The notes under the pieces are model-generated. The model searched no databases. It was not told where the DNA came from and saw only the letters and a list, made by a program, of their open reading frames with translations. The translations under genes and the position numbers were made by a program. Below are positions 50,160 through 58,810 of a stretch of 64,000 nt of DNA, one piece after another. Source of the DNA: an uncultured Oscillospiraceae bacterium (lineage in GTDB: Bacteria; Bacillota; Clostridia; Oscillospirales; Ruminococcaceae). The stretch is taken from NCBI GenBank assembly GCA_910587135.1, contig CAJULF010000004.1, forward strand, positions 8,643 to 72,642, read 5' to 3'. Each line of letters opens with the position of its first letter. Position 1 is the stretch's first letter.

Positions 50160-53100
50160 TTGAAGAGAGTTGGTCTTGACATCGGTTCTACGACAGTAAA
50201 AGCAGCGGTTCTCGGCGAGAATGACGAGCTTCTGTACAGCCGTTATAAAAGACATTTTTCGGATATAAGAAAAACCGTAAGCGACATAATTTCGGAGGTC
50301 GGCGCGGAGCTCGAGGGCGAGCGCGTGCTTATCGCGGTGACTGGCTCGGGGGGAATCTCGGTGTCCAAGTGGCTGGGTATTCCGTTTGTGCAGGAGGTTG
50401 CCGCGGGAACTAACGCCATAAAGCAGCTTATCCCCGAAACGGACGTCGCGATAGAATTAGGCGGTGAGGACGCGAAGATTACATATCTCACGGGCGGTCT
50501 GGAGCAGCGCATGAACGGAAGCTGCGCGGGCGGCACGGGCGCGTTCATCGACCAGATGGCGGCGCTGCTCAACACGAACATAGAGGGGCTCAACGAGCTC
50601 TCCAAAAAGCACACCACCATTTACCCGATAGCCTCCCGCTGCGGCGTTTTCGCGAAAAGCGACATTCAGCCGCTGCTTAACGACGGCGCGAAAAGAAGCG
50701 ACGTCGCGGCTTCGGTCTTCCAGTCGGTCGTTAATCAGACCATAAGCGGACTCGCCTGCGGAAAGCCTATCCGCGGAAACGTTGCGTTCCTCGGCGGTCC
50801 GCTGCACTATCTTTCGGAGCTGCGCGAGAGGTTTATAGAAACCCTCGGACTTGCTCCCGAAAACATAATTTTCCCCGAAAACGCCAATCTTTTTGTGGCG
50901 ATGGGCTGTGCTTTTTCCGAGGAAAGCGAGGAAGCGGATATTTCGGAGCTTGTAACGAAAGCGTCCTCACTCGAAAGCACCCAGCTCCGCGAGGTAGAGC
51001 GGCTTGCTCCGCTGTTCGGCAGCAAAAAGGAGCTGAAGGAGTTCAACCGCCGCCACGCAAAGGCGGTTATCCCCACCGCGGATATCAAGGAGCATAAGGG
51101 CGCGTGCTATCTTGGTGTAGACGCGGGCTCGACCACCACCAAGGCGGTGCTGCTCAACAAAAACGCGGAGATTATCTACTCCTATTACAACGGAAACGGC
51201 GGCGACCCACTCAAATCCGTCATAAAAATTCTGAATGAAATATATTCTCTTCTGCCCGACGGCGCGTTTATCGCGAAAGCCTGCACCACGGGCTACGGCG
51301 AGCACCTGATCAAGGCGGCGCTCGGCGCGGATTTCGGTGAGATAGAGACCATGGCGCACTACAAGGCTGCGGATAAAACGCTGCCCGGCGCGGAATTTAT
51401 CCTCGATATCGGCGGGCAGGACATGAAGTGTATGCGCGTCAAAAACGGCGAGATAGAGAGTATTCTGCTGAATGAGGCATGCTCCAGCGGCTGCGGCTCG
51501 TTTATAGAGAATTTTGCCAATGCACTCGGTATGTCCTCGGCGGATTTCGCGAAGCTGGGGCTAACGGCGCAGAACCCCGTAGACCTCGGTTCGCGCTGCA
51601 CGGTGTTTATGAATTCACGCGTAAAGCAGGCGCAGAAAGAGGGCGCGACCGTTGCGGATATATCCGCGGGATTGAGCTACTCGGTAGTGAAAAACGCGCT
51701 GTTTAAGGTTATAAAACTGCGCGATACCTCTGATATGGGTGAAAAGATAATAGTTCAGGGCGGAACGTTCATGAACGACAGCGTACTGCGCGCCTTTGAG
51801 CTTATATGCGGCAGGGAAGTCGTGCGCCCCGATAAGGCGGGTCTTATGGGAGCCTACGGCAGCGCTTTGATATCCCTCGAGCGCGACGACGGAAAGGGAA
51901 GCACAATTTCCACCGCTGAAATGCTGGAGGGCTTCAAGGCTGAGAAAACCGCCGCGCGCTGCGGAAAGTGCAGCAATAACTGCCTGCTGACCATAACAAA
52001 ATTCCCGGACGGAAAGCGCTACATAAGCAACAACCGCTGCGAGCGCGGCGCGGGGAATGTTTCGGGCGAGGAAAAGCTGCCCAATCTCTATGAGTATAAA
52101 TATCGGCTTCTTTTTGACCGCGACAGTATGCCCGCCGACGTTGCAAGGCGCGGCGTTATCGGATTTCCGCGTGTGCTGGGAATGTATGAGAATTACCCGT
52201 TCTGGCACAAGCTTTTCAGCGGGCTGGGCTTCAGCGTAAGGCTCTCTCCGAAATCCTCGCGCGATATCTATGATAAGGGTATAGAGACCATGCCCTCCGA
52301 GTCGGTGTGCTACCCCGCGAAGCTTGCCCACGGGCATATTCAGGCGCTGATAGACAGCGGTATAAAGCTGATCTTCTATCCCTCTGTTCCATACGAAATG
52401 GGGGACGCAAACGGCGGCGATAATCACTATAACTGTCCCGTGGTGGCTACATACAGCGAGGTTATCAAAAACTCCGTTCCCGAACTGCGTGAGGATGTTA
52501 AATTCCTTAACCCGTTCCTGCCGATATTCCACCGCAAGCGCATGGCGGAGCGCCTTTTTGAGGAGTTCTCGAAGCTGCTTCCCGAGATGAATATTACCAA
52601 AACCGAGATCAATGACGCGCTGAAGCTGGCGTACGCCGAGGACGAAGCCTTTAAGGACGAAATGCGGCGCAAGGGCGAGGAAACACTGAAATACCTGGAG
52701 GAAAACGGAAAGCGCGGTATAGTTCTCGCGGGCAGACCCTACCATGTAGACCCGGAGATTAACCACGGTCTTCCCGAGATGATAGCAGGGTACGGCTTTG
52801 CGGTGCTCACCGAGGACAGCGTGGCGCATATGGAGCAGGTGGTCCGCCCGATACGCGTAGTCGATCAGTGGACTTATCATACAAGACTTTACGCGGCGGC
52901 GCACGTTGTGGGCAAGCATGAGTGCCTGGAGCTGGTGCAGCTCAACAGCTTCGGCTGCGGGCTTGACGCAATAACCACCGACCAGGTGCAGGAAATACTG
53001 CGGAGCTTCGGCAAGCTCTATACCTGCCTTAAGATAGACGAGGTGAACAATCTCGGAGCGGCAAGGATACGTCTGCGCTCGCTTATCTCGGTAGTAGACG

Positions 53101-54449
53101 AGCGTGAGCGGCATATGTACAAGCCTGTGCGCGGGCATATCGGCTATATACGTCAGCCCGAATTCACAAAGGAAATGCGGGAAACTCACACCATACTATG
53201 CCCGCAGATGGCACCGATACATTTCGATATGCTGGAGGCGGCGTTCAATCACAGCGGATATAACGTCGTGATCCTTACCGACTGTTCCAAGTCGGTGGTT
53301 GATGAGGGGTTGAAGTATGTAAACAACGACGCCTGCTATCCGTCGATACTGGTAGTCGGGCAGCTTATACATGCGCTTAACAGCGGCAAATATGATGTTG
53401 AAAAGACTTCGGTCATGATAACCCAGACGGGCGGCGCGTGCCGTGCGACAAACTATGTGGGTATGCTGAAAAAGGCGCTTAAGGACGCGGGCTTCGGCAA
53501 TGTTCCGCTTATTTCGCTTAACGTTGTCGGGCTGGAAAAGCAAAGCGGCTTCAAGCTGACCGTTCCTATGGCTGTAAGAGCTTTTATGGGTATCGTGTAC
53601 GGCGACGTGCTTTCACGCTGTCTGTACAAGGTGCGTCCCTACGAAAAGGTTAAGGGAAGCGCAAATGCGCTGTATGAGAAATGGCGGCTTTTCCTGCGCG
53701 AGGAGCTGCAGTCGCTCTCGCTGAAGAAATTTAACAACAATGTCAGAAATATAGTAAAGGAATTTGAAAAGTTCCCCGTAAAAGATATTCAGAAGCCCAA
53801 GGTCGGTCTTGTGGGAGAAATTCTGGTTAAATTCCACCCCGTGGCCAATAATGATATTATCGGACTTTTGGAGAGCGAGGGCTGCGAGGTAGTCGTGCCC
53901 GACTTGATGGGATTTTTCTATTATATCTGTTCCCACGGAGTGACCAAAAGCGAACTGCTGTATATTTCGGGTACTTCAAAGTTTGCGGACAACGCGGCAA
54001 TCAAGGCCATACGGTTTATGGAGAGGAGCTACCGAAAGGCGGTAAAGGGCACGAAATTCGGCAGCCCCGGGGATATTTTTGAAATGCGCGAGAGGGTAAA
54101 GACGATAGTTTCTCCCGGCAATATAGCGGGGGAGGGCTGGTTCCTGTCCGCGGAAATGCTGGAGCTTATAGAAGAGGGCGTGCCGAATATAGTTTGTATG
54201 CAGCCTTTCGCGTGTCTGCCGAATCATGTAACGGGCAAGGGAGTTATCGGCGAACTTCGCCGTCAGCACCCGGAGAGCAATATCGTAGCGGTGGATTTCG
54301 ACCCGGGAGCTTCCGAGGTCAACCAGGTCAACAGAATAAAGCTTATGCTTACTCAGGCATTCGCGAACGCGGGAATAAGCAGGAGGGCGGTAATCCCGCA
54401 TATCTCCGCAGAGGACAAGTATTCCCAATTGCTGACGACGAACAGCTGA
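50160..54449 (+). CDS. Giant 2-hydroxyacyl-CoA dehydratase activase-type protein
   Basis: The 1429-residue protein starts with two BcrA/BadF-type ASKHA ATPase domains: RVGLDIGSTTVKAAVL with GSCAGGTGAFIDQMA (about 1-260), then CYLGVDAGSTTTKAVLLN with NEACSSGCGSFIENFA (about 315-570). The cysteines in the latter pattern ligate the [4Fe-4S] cluster in known activators. A central Cys-rich segment (CGKCSNNCLLTITKF) leads into the DUF2229 CoA-activase region, and the C-terminal part (from about 950) resembles the dehydratase subunits. Start TTG 50160 is nine bases after AAAGGA; ATG 50142 is the alternative. The substrate is unknown; comparable giant proteins are common in gut Clostridia. Confidence 0.9.
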   Translation: MKRVGLDIGSTTVKAAVLGENDELLYSRYKRHFSDIRKTVSDIISEVGAELEGERVLIAVTGSGGISVSKWLGIPFVQEVAAGTNAIKQLIPETDVAIELGGEDAKITYLTGGLEQRMNGSCAGGTGAFIDQMAALLNTNIEGLNELSKKHTTIYPIASRCGVFAKSDIQPLLNDGAKRSDVAASVFQSVVNQTISGLACGKPIRGNVAFLGGPLHYLSELRERFIETLGLAPENIIFPENANLFVAMGCAFSEESEEADISELVTKASSLESTQLREVERLAPLFGSKKELKEFNRRHAKAVIPTADIKEHKGACYLGVDAGSTTTKAVLLNKNAEIIYSYYNGNGGDPLKSVIKILNEIYSLLPDGAFIAKACTTGYGEHLIKAALGADFGEIETMAHYKAADKTLPGAEFILDIGGQDMKCMRVKNGEIESILLNEACSSGCGSFIENFANALGMSSADFAKLGLTAQNPVDLGSRCTVFMNSRVKQAQKEGATVADISAGLSYSVVKNALFKVIKLRDTSDMGEKIIVQGGTFMNDSVLRAFELICGREVVRPDKAGLMGAYGSALISLERDDGKGSTISTAEMLEGFKAEKTAARCGKCSNNCLLTITKFPDGKRYISNNRCERGAGNVSGEEKLPNLYEYKYRLLFDRDSMPADVARRGVIGFPRVLGMYENYPFWHKLFSGLGFSVRLSPKSSRDIYDKGIETMPSESVCYPAKLAHGHIQALIDSGIKLIFYPSVPYEMGDANGGDNHYNCPVVATYSEVIKNSVPELREDVKFLNPFLPIFHRKRMAERLFEEFSKLLPEMNITKTEINDALKLAYAEDEAFKDEMRRKGEETLKYLEENGKRGIVLAGRPYHVDPEINHGLPEMIAGYGFAVLTEDSVAHMEQVVRPIRVVDQWTYHTRLYAAAHVVGKHECLELVQLNSFGCGLDAITTDQVQEILRSFGKLYTCLKIDEVNNLGAARIRLRSLISVVDERERHMYKPVRGHIGYIRQPEFTKEMRETHTILCPQMAPIHFDMLEAAFNHSGYNVVILTDCSKSVVDEGLKYVNNDACYPSILVVGQLIHALNSGKYDVEKTSVMITQTGGACRATNYVGMLKKALKDAGFGNVPLISLNVVGLEKQSGFKLTVPMAVRAFMGIVYGDVLSRCLYKVRPYEKVKGSANALYEKWRLFLREELQSLSLKKFNNNVRNIVKEFEKFPVKDIQKPKVGLVGEILVKFHPVANNDIIGLLESEGCEVVVPDLMGFFYYICSHGVTKSELLYISGTSKFADNAAIKAIRFMERSYRKAVKGTKFGSPGDIFEMRERVKTIVSPGNIAGEGWFLSAEMLELIEEGVPNIVCMQPFACLPNHVTGKGVIGELRRQHPESNIVAVDFDPGASEVNQVNRIKLMLTQAFANAGISRRAVIPHISAEDKYSQLLTTNS

Positions 54450-54523
54450 CGCTTTGGCGATGTACGAAAAAGAACAGTGCTAAAATCAAGAAGTATAGGT
54501 GCTGCAAGCACACATCAACGCAT

Positions 54524-54633
54524 CGCCCACGCAGCAAAATTTTTCGCAAGAATGCTGCCAAAGCACAGCGGAGCTTAGACAACGGGACAGTGCCGACTTG
54601 TTCGGCGCTGTGTGAAAAATTTTTGAGATAAGG
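54524..54633. repeat. Palindromic intergenic element, family 2, copy X
   Basis: It runs from CGCCCACGCAGCAAAATTTTT to GTGAAAAATTTTTGAGATAAG. The outer AAAATTTTT arms pair. An internal CCGACTTGTTCGG hairpin and the tract AAAGCACAGCGGAGCTT are shared with copy Y. It ends at the ribosome binding site of the next gene. Confidence 0.65.
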
Positions 54634-54640
54634 AGATCAA

Positions 54641-55564
54641 ATGGCTACACAGAATTTTTCAACTAACAAAAGTGATGAGAAGAAGCCGAATGTCGTGAAG
54701 ATAACGCTGATAGCGGTTATCGTTGCGGCGGCGGTTATTCTGGTGTTCAACTGCTTTTCGGTGGTTGACGAGGGGTATATAGGGGTAAAGTACCAGTTCG
54801 GGAAGATTGTGGACAGCAGTCTTTCAGCGGGTCTGAATTTCCATATACCGTTTATTGAAGAGATAAAGCCCGTGGATATACGCGAGCAGATATATTCGGT
54901 ACAGACCAACGCCTATACGAGCGATACTCAGACGGTGGATAACCTGTCGCTCAAGCTGAATTACTGCTACGACCCCACGCAGCTTTCGGATATCATACGC
55001 TCCACGGGTATAGATAATGTGGAAACAAAGCTGCTTGTGCCAAATGTGGCGAAGATATCCAAAAATGAGATAGGAAAGGTGAGGGCGGAGGATCTGGTAC
55101 AGTCCCGCTCGGAGATACAGGATTCGATATACGAGGTTCTTAAGGACACTCTTGCGCCGAACGGGATAGTCGTAACGGCGTTCGCAATCGAAAATCTTGA
55201 TTTTGACGACGCGTTTGAGCAGTCTATACAGGCAAAGGTAATTGCGGCGCAGGATGCTCTGAAAATGCAGAACAAGACGGTAGAGCGCGAGGAAGAAGCG
55301 CGGCAGAAGGTAATAGCTGCACAGGCAGAGGCTGATTCCCAGAAAATAAAGGCTGAAGCAGAGGCATATGCTATTGAAGTGGTTCAGGAACAGTTGGCGA
55401 AATCACCCAATTATATTGATTATCTTAAGATAAATAATTGGAACGGAGAGCTTCCTCAAGCTATCGGAAATGAGATAAATCCGTTTATTGTTCTTGACGA
55501 GGACAACTCGCGTACAGCCGCAACGGTGAGAAATCAGAATGCTCCGAGCGGTTCCGCGGATTAA
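54641..55564 (+). CDS. SPFH/band-7 membrane protein (prohibitin/HflC-like)
   Basis: The 307-residue protein has one N-terminal TM helix at about 17-37 (VKITLIAVIVAAAVILVFNC) and an SPFH domain (VDEGYIGVKYQFGKIVDSSLSAGLNFHIPFIEEIKPVDIREQIY, described here in parts). A Glu/Ala-rich coiled coil follows at about 200-250 (EEARQKVIAAQAEADSQKIKAEAEA). Such proteins oligomerise into membrane microdomains and often guard FtsH-type proteases. The ATG follows AAGGAGATC. The context (activase upstream, helicase downstream) says little. Confidence 0.9.
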   Translation: MATQNFSTNKSDEKKPNVVKITLIAVIVAAAVILVFNCFSVVDEGYIGVKYQFGKIVDSSLSAGLNFHIPFIEEIKPVDIREQIYSVQTNAYTSDTQTVDNLSLKLNYCYDPTQLSDIIRSTGIDNVETKLLVPNVAKISKNEIGKVRAEDLVQSRSEIQDSIYEVLKDTLAPNGIVVTAFAIENLDFDDAFEQSIQAKVIAAQDALKMQNKTVEREEEARQKVIAAQAEADSQKIKAEAEAYAIEVVQEQLAKSPNYIDYLKINNWNGELPQAIGNEINPFIVLDEDNSRTAATVRNQNAPSGSAD

Positions 55565-55625
55565 GCGGTAAAGAGCCACGAAAAAATCGAGCGTTCAAAG
55601 GCGCGTAAAGCAAAGAGCGGCAAAA

Positions 55626-55750
55626 CGCCCACGCAGGAATTTTCCCGAAATCCGCCGTGAAAGCGCAGCGAAGCGGAGCTTTTGCGGAGGGATAGTGAGT
55701 TCTTGCGAAGCAAGAGCTCACGGTTCGGGAAAATTTTTCAAATAAGAAAG
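55626..55750. repeat. Palindromic intergenic element, family 2, copy Y
   Basis: It shares with copy X the start CGCCCACGCAGGAATTTT, the tract AAAGCGCAGCGAAGCGGAGCTT and the end GGGAAAATTTTTCAAATAAG. Its internal hairpin is different (AGTTCTTGCGAAGCAAGAGCT), which again keeps pairing while changing sequence. It also ends directly at a ribosome binding site. Confidence 0.65.
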
Positions 55751-55758
55751 GACAGAAT

Positions 55759-58110
55759 TTGGATTACATAACTTTAAAGAGGAAGGCACTGGACAGTTTT
55801 TTTTCACGCTCCAATGAAATGCAGCGGAAGGCAATATTTAAGGTGAACGGAGCGGTGCTTATTATCGCGGGAGCGGGCAGCGGAAAAACCACGGTGCTGT
55901 GTAACCGCATTGCCAATATGATGCGCTTCGGTGACGCGTACAATGATAATGAGGAAAGAGCGCTCACACCCGAACAGGAGCGGTTTGTTGCGGACTTTCC
56001 GAGTATGGAGAAGACCCCCGAAAACGCAGGGCGGTTGGCGGAAATCGTTGCGGTCAAGCCCGTTAATCCGTGGAACATACTTGCGATAACGTTTACGAAC
56101 AAGGCGGCGGGAGAGCTTAGACAGCGGCTTGTTGATATGATAGGGGAGGGCGCGGAGAAAATCAACGCATCTACCTTCCATTCCGCCTGTGTGAGAATAC
56201 TTCGCAGGGAGATAGAGCATATCGGGTTCAGAAGCAGCTTTACAATATATGATGACGACGACGCGAAAAGGGTTCTCAAAGAAGTTCTGAAACGGCTGAA
56301 TATCGATGAGAAGGTCATGAGCCCGAAGCTGTTCAAAAACAATATTTCCCGCTGCAAGGACCGAATGATATCGCCTAAGGAGTACGCGGCTATCGCGCAG
56401 GAGTCCGCGGAGCTTATCCAGGTAAAGACCGCTCAGGTATATTCGGAATATCAGGCGGCGCTTACGGCGGCTAACGCTTTGGATTTCGACGATATTATAT
56501 ATCTCACGGTAAAGCTGTTCGAGCAGCAGCCGGAGGTGTTGTCCCACTACCGAAATCTTTATAAGTATATAATGGTGGACGAGTATCAGGATACCAACGT
56601 TGCACAGTATCGTCTTATATCGCTTCTGGCGGGGGATAAGTCGAATCTGTGCGTGGTGGGCGATGATGATCAGTCTATTTACCGATTCCGCGGCGCGACG
56701 ATCGAGAATATCCTCAGCTTTGAAAAACAGTATCAGAGTTGCGAGGTAATACGGCTTGAGCAGAATTACCGCTCGACGGAGAATATCCTGAACGCCGCAA
56801 ACGCTGTCATCAAAAACAATTCCCACCGCAAGGGCAAGACCCTTTGGAGCGACCTGGGCGAGGGCGATAAGATACAGGTAAGGAATTACCCAAGCGAATC
56901 TATGGAAGCAAAGGCGATAACGGATATTATCCTTGACGGCGTCAAGGAGGGGGATAAATATTCCGATTTCGCGCTGCTGTATCGCTCCAACGCGCTTTCA
57001 AGAGGGTATGAGAACGCGCTGGCGAGGGCGGGAATCCCCTATAAGGTTGTGGGGGGAATGCGCTTTTTTGACCGGAAAGAAATAAGAGATATCATCGCTT
57101 ATTTAGCGGTTATAAACAATCCTTACGATGAGGTCAGATTCCGCCGAATAATCAACGAGCCTAAGAGAGGTATCGGCGACGCAACGGTAGATGAGATAGT
57201 CAATATTGCGAGAGGTCTGGGAACAAGCCCCGTTGACGTGTGCCGCAGCGCGGATACCCTGCCCGCGCTTATGCGCAAGGAAAAGGCGCTTAAAGCCGCC
57301 GCAAATCTGTTCGACGAGTTGGAGGAGCTTGCGGATAACGCGAGGCTTGACGAGCTTATCGAAGCGGTGGCGGAGAAGAGCGGCTATGTTCAGATGCTGA
57401 AATCTCAGGGCGACGAGGGAGCGGCACGTCTGGAAAATATAAACGAGCTGAAATCCAATGCCATGCAGCTGCTGGAGGAAAATCCCGAGGCAACGCTGCC
57501 CGATTTTCTGGAGCAGGTGGCGCTGGTGTCCGACCTTGACAGCTACGACGCCGAAACAGACCGCGTGTCGCTTATGACCATGCACAGCGCCAAGGGTCTG
57601 GAATTCGGGACGGTATTTATCGTGGCAGCGGAGGATAATGTTTTCCCAAGCTACATGAGCCTTAACGAGCCGTCGGAGCTGGAGGAGGAGCGCCGCCTTG
57701 CCTATGTCGCGATAACAAGAGCCAAAAAGAAACTTTTTGTTACTCACACCACCTACAGAATGCTTTACGGGCAGACCAAAGCAAACAAGCTGTCTACATT
57801 TATAAGGGAAATTCCGGAGGAGCTTACCGAGCGGCAGGGCGATCAGCCGCTCCGACAGGGATTTGCAGCGCAGAAGCCGCAAAGACGGAGCTATTTTGCC
57901 GAAGAATCCGCAAAGAAGCCCGTTACCGCTTCCCCTCATGTTACGGGAGAGGTTTTCGCGGAGGGCGACAGGGTTCGCCATAATGTTTTCGGAGAGGGCA
58001 CGGTAACCGAAGCTAAGCGCATGGGCAACGACACTATGCTGTCAATAGATTTCGATACCGCAGGGCAGAAAAAGCTGATGGCGAATTTCGCAAAAATCAC
58101 CAAAGCATAG
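55759..58110 (+). CDS. pcrA: UvrD/PcrA-type superfamily 1 DNA helicase
   Basis: The 783-residue ATP-dependent 3'-5' helicase works in repair and replication restart. Walker A is IAGAGSGKTTVLCNRI, motif Ia is ILAITFTNKAAGELRQRL, motif II is YIMVDEYQDTN, motif III is CVVGDDDQSIYRFRGA, motif IV is EQNYRST, and motifs V and VI are VSLMTMHSAKGLEF and VAITRAKKKLFVTH. A C-terminal Tudor-like domain follows (FAEGDRVRHNVFGEGTVTEA). The start is TTG at 55759 after AAAGGAC. Confidence 0.95.
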   Translation: MDYITLKRKALDSFFSRSNEMQRKAIFKVNGAVLIIAGAGSGKTTVLCNRIANMMRFGDAYNDNEERALTPEQERFVADFPSMEKTPENAGRLAEIVAVKPVNPWNILAITFTNKAAGELRQRLVDMIGEGAEKINASTFHSACVRILRREIEHIGFRSSFTIYDDDDAKRVLKEVLKRLNIDEKVMSPKLFKNNISRCKDRMISPKEYAAIAQESAELIQVKTAQVYSEYQAALTAANALDFDDIIYLTVKLFEQQPEVLSHYRNLYKYIMVDEYQDTNVAQYRLISLLAGDKSNLCVVGDDDQSIYRFRGATIENILSFEKQYQSCEVIRLEQNYRSTENILNAANAVIKNNSHRKGKTLWSDLGEGDKIQVRNYPSESMEAKAITDIILDGVKEGDKYSDFALLYRSNALSRGYENALARAGIPYKVVGGMRFFDRKEIRDIIAYLAVINNPYDEVRFRRIINEPKRGIGDATVDEIVNIARGLGTSPVDVCRSADTLPALMRKEKALKAAANLFDELEELADNARLDELIEAVAEKSGYVQMLKSQGDEGAARLENINELKSNAMQLLEENPEATLPDFLEQVALVSDLDSYDAETDRVSLMTMHSAKGLEFGTVFIVAAEDNVFPSYMSLNEPSELEEERRLAYVAITRAKKKLFVTHTTYRMLYGQTKANKLSTFIREIPEELTERQGDQPLRQGFAAQKPQRRSYFAEESAKKPVTASPHVTGEVFAEGDRVRHNVFGEGTVTEAKRMGNDTMLSIDFDTAGQKKLMANFAKITKA

Positions 58111-58245
58111 GTTTACGGGTTGAGAGTTCTAAAATTCCCCGTAAAACATATAATTTTGTTTGTATAAATGTTATAATATGCCGCTGTGCTTGGAATAAAA
58201 TTCCGTCATTATTCACGAAAATGCGCAAAAAGTTTCAATAACCCC

Positions 58246-58304
58246 TTGATTTTTTTAAAATATAGGGTAAAATATAATTAGCACTCAATAAAACAGAGTG
58301 CTAA
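58246..58304 (+). promoter_or_regulatory. groESL promoter with a perfect CIRCE operator
   Basis: TTGATT (58246-58251), 16 bases and TAAAAT (58268-58273) form a promoter. The CIRCE repeat TTAGCACTC-N9-GAGTGCTAA lies at 58278-58304 with no mismatch. CIRCE is the binding site of the HrcA repressor, so groESL is heat-shock inducible. hrcA itself is not in the window. Confidence 0.95.
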
Positions 58305-58343
58305 GAGAGCGCTGATCAAAACATGATCGTCCCGTTCGGACAA

Positions 58344-58395
58344 AGGGACTCGCGGGTTAGATCACGTGACGCTTTGCTTTGATCGGCGGTTCCCT
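58344..58395 (+). ncRNA. Putative structured motif, copy 2 (groES leader)
   Basis: AGGGA (58344-58348) pairs with TCCCT (58391-58395), enclosing ACTCGCGGGT and an inner region with GCTTTGCTTTGATCGGCG. The motif is on the groES transcript, between CIRCE and the ribosome binding site. It is preceded by a GTCC/GGAC hairpin. A related motif of the same length is at 39914-39965. Confidence 0.5.
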
Positions 58396-58436
58396 AAATG
58401 TGATACGTGTAAAAATCTTTTTAGGAGGAAACATAT

Positions 58437-58775
58437 ATGACAATCAGACCATTGGCAGACAGAGTAGTTATTAAGATGGTAGAGGCTGAGGAGACCACCA
58501 AAAGCGGCATTATCCTCACAGCTTCCGCACAGGAAAAGCCCAGCGTTGCGGAGATCGTGGCGGTAGGCCCCGGCGGCATGGTGGACGGCAAGGAGATCAC
58601 CATGAATGTCAAGGTAGGCGAAAGGGTGCTTGTAAGCAAGTACGCCGGCAATGAGGTCAAGGTGGACGGAGTTGAGTATTCCATCCTCAGGCAGTCGGAC
58701 ATTCTGGCGGTTGTTGAGTCGGACGCAAAGGCTCCCGCAAAAAAGCCCGCTGAGAAAAAGACCACAAAGAAGTAA
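58437..58775 (+). CDS. groES: Co-chaperonin GroES
   Basis: The 112-residue protein has the conserved start TIRPLADRVVIKMVEAEETT, the mobile loop KSGIILTASAQEKPSVAE and the C-terminal VDGVEYSILRQSDILAVVE. Standard GroES ends there at about 95 residues; this one adds a basic tail of about 16 residues (AKAPAKKPAEKKTTKK). It precedes groEL by 35 bases and is under HrcA/CIRCE control. Confidence 0.98.
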   Translation: MTIRPLADRVVIKMVEAEETTKSGIILTASAQEKPSVAEIVAVGPGGMVDGKEITMNVKVGERVLVSKYAGNEVKVDGVEYSILRQSDILAVVESDAKAPAKKPAEKKTTKK

Positions 58776-58810
58776 TTCGGGACAAAAGTAACTAAGGAGG
58801 ACATAGTTTT

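Noticed and set aside
51615..53189. Long minus-strand frame (524 codons) inside the activase gene
   Set aside because: It is a codon-bias shadow of a highly conserved plus-strand protein.
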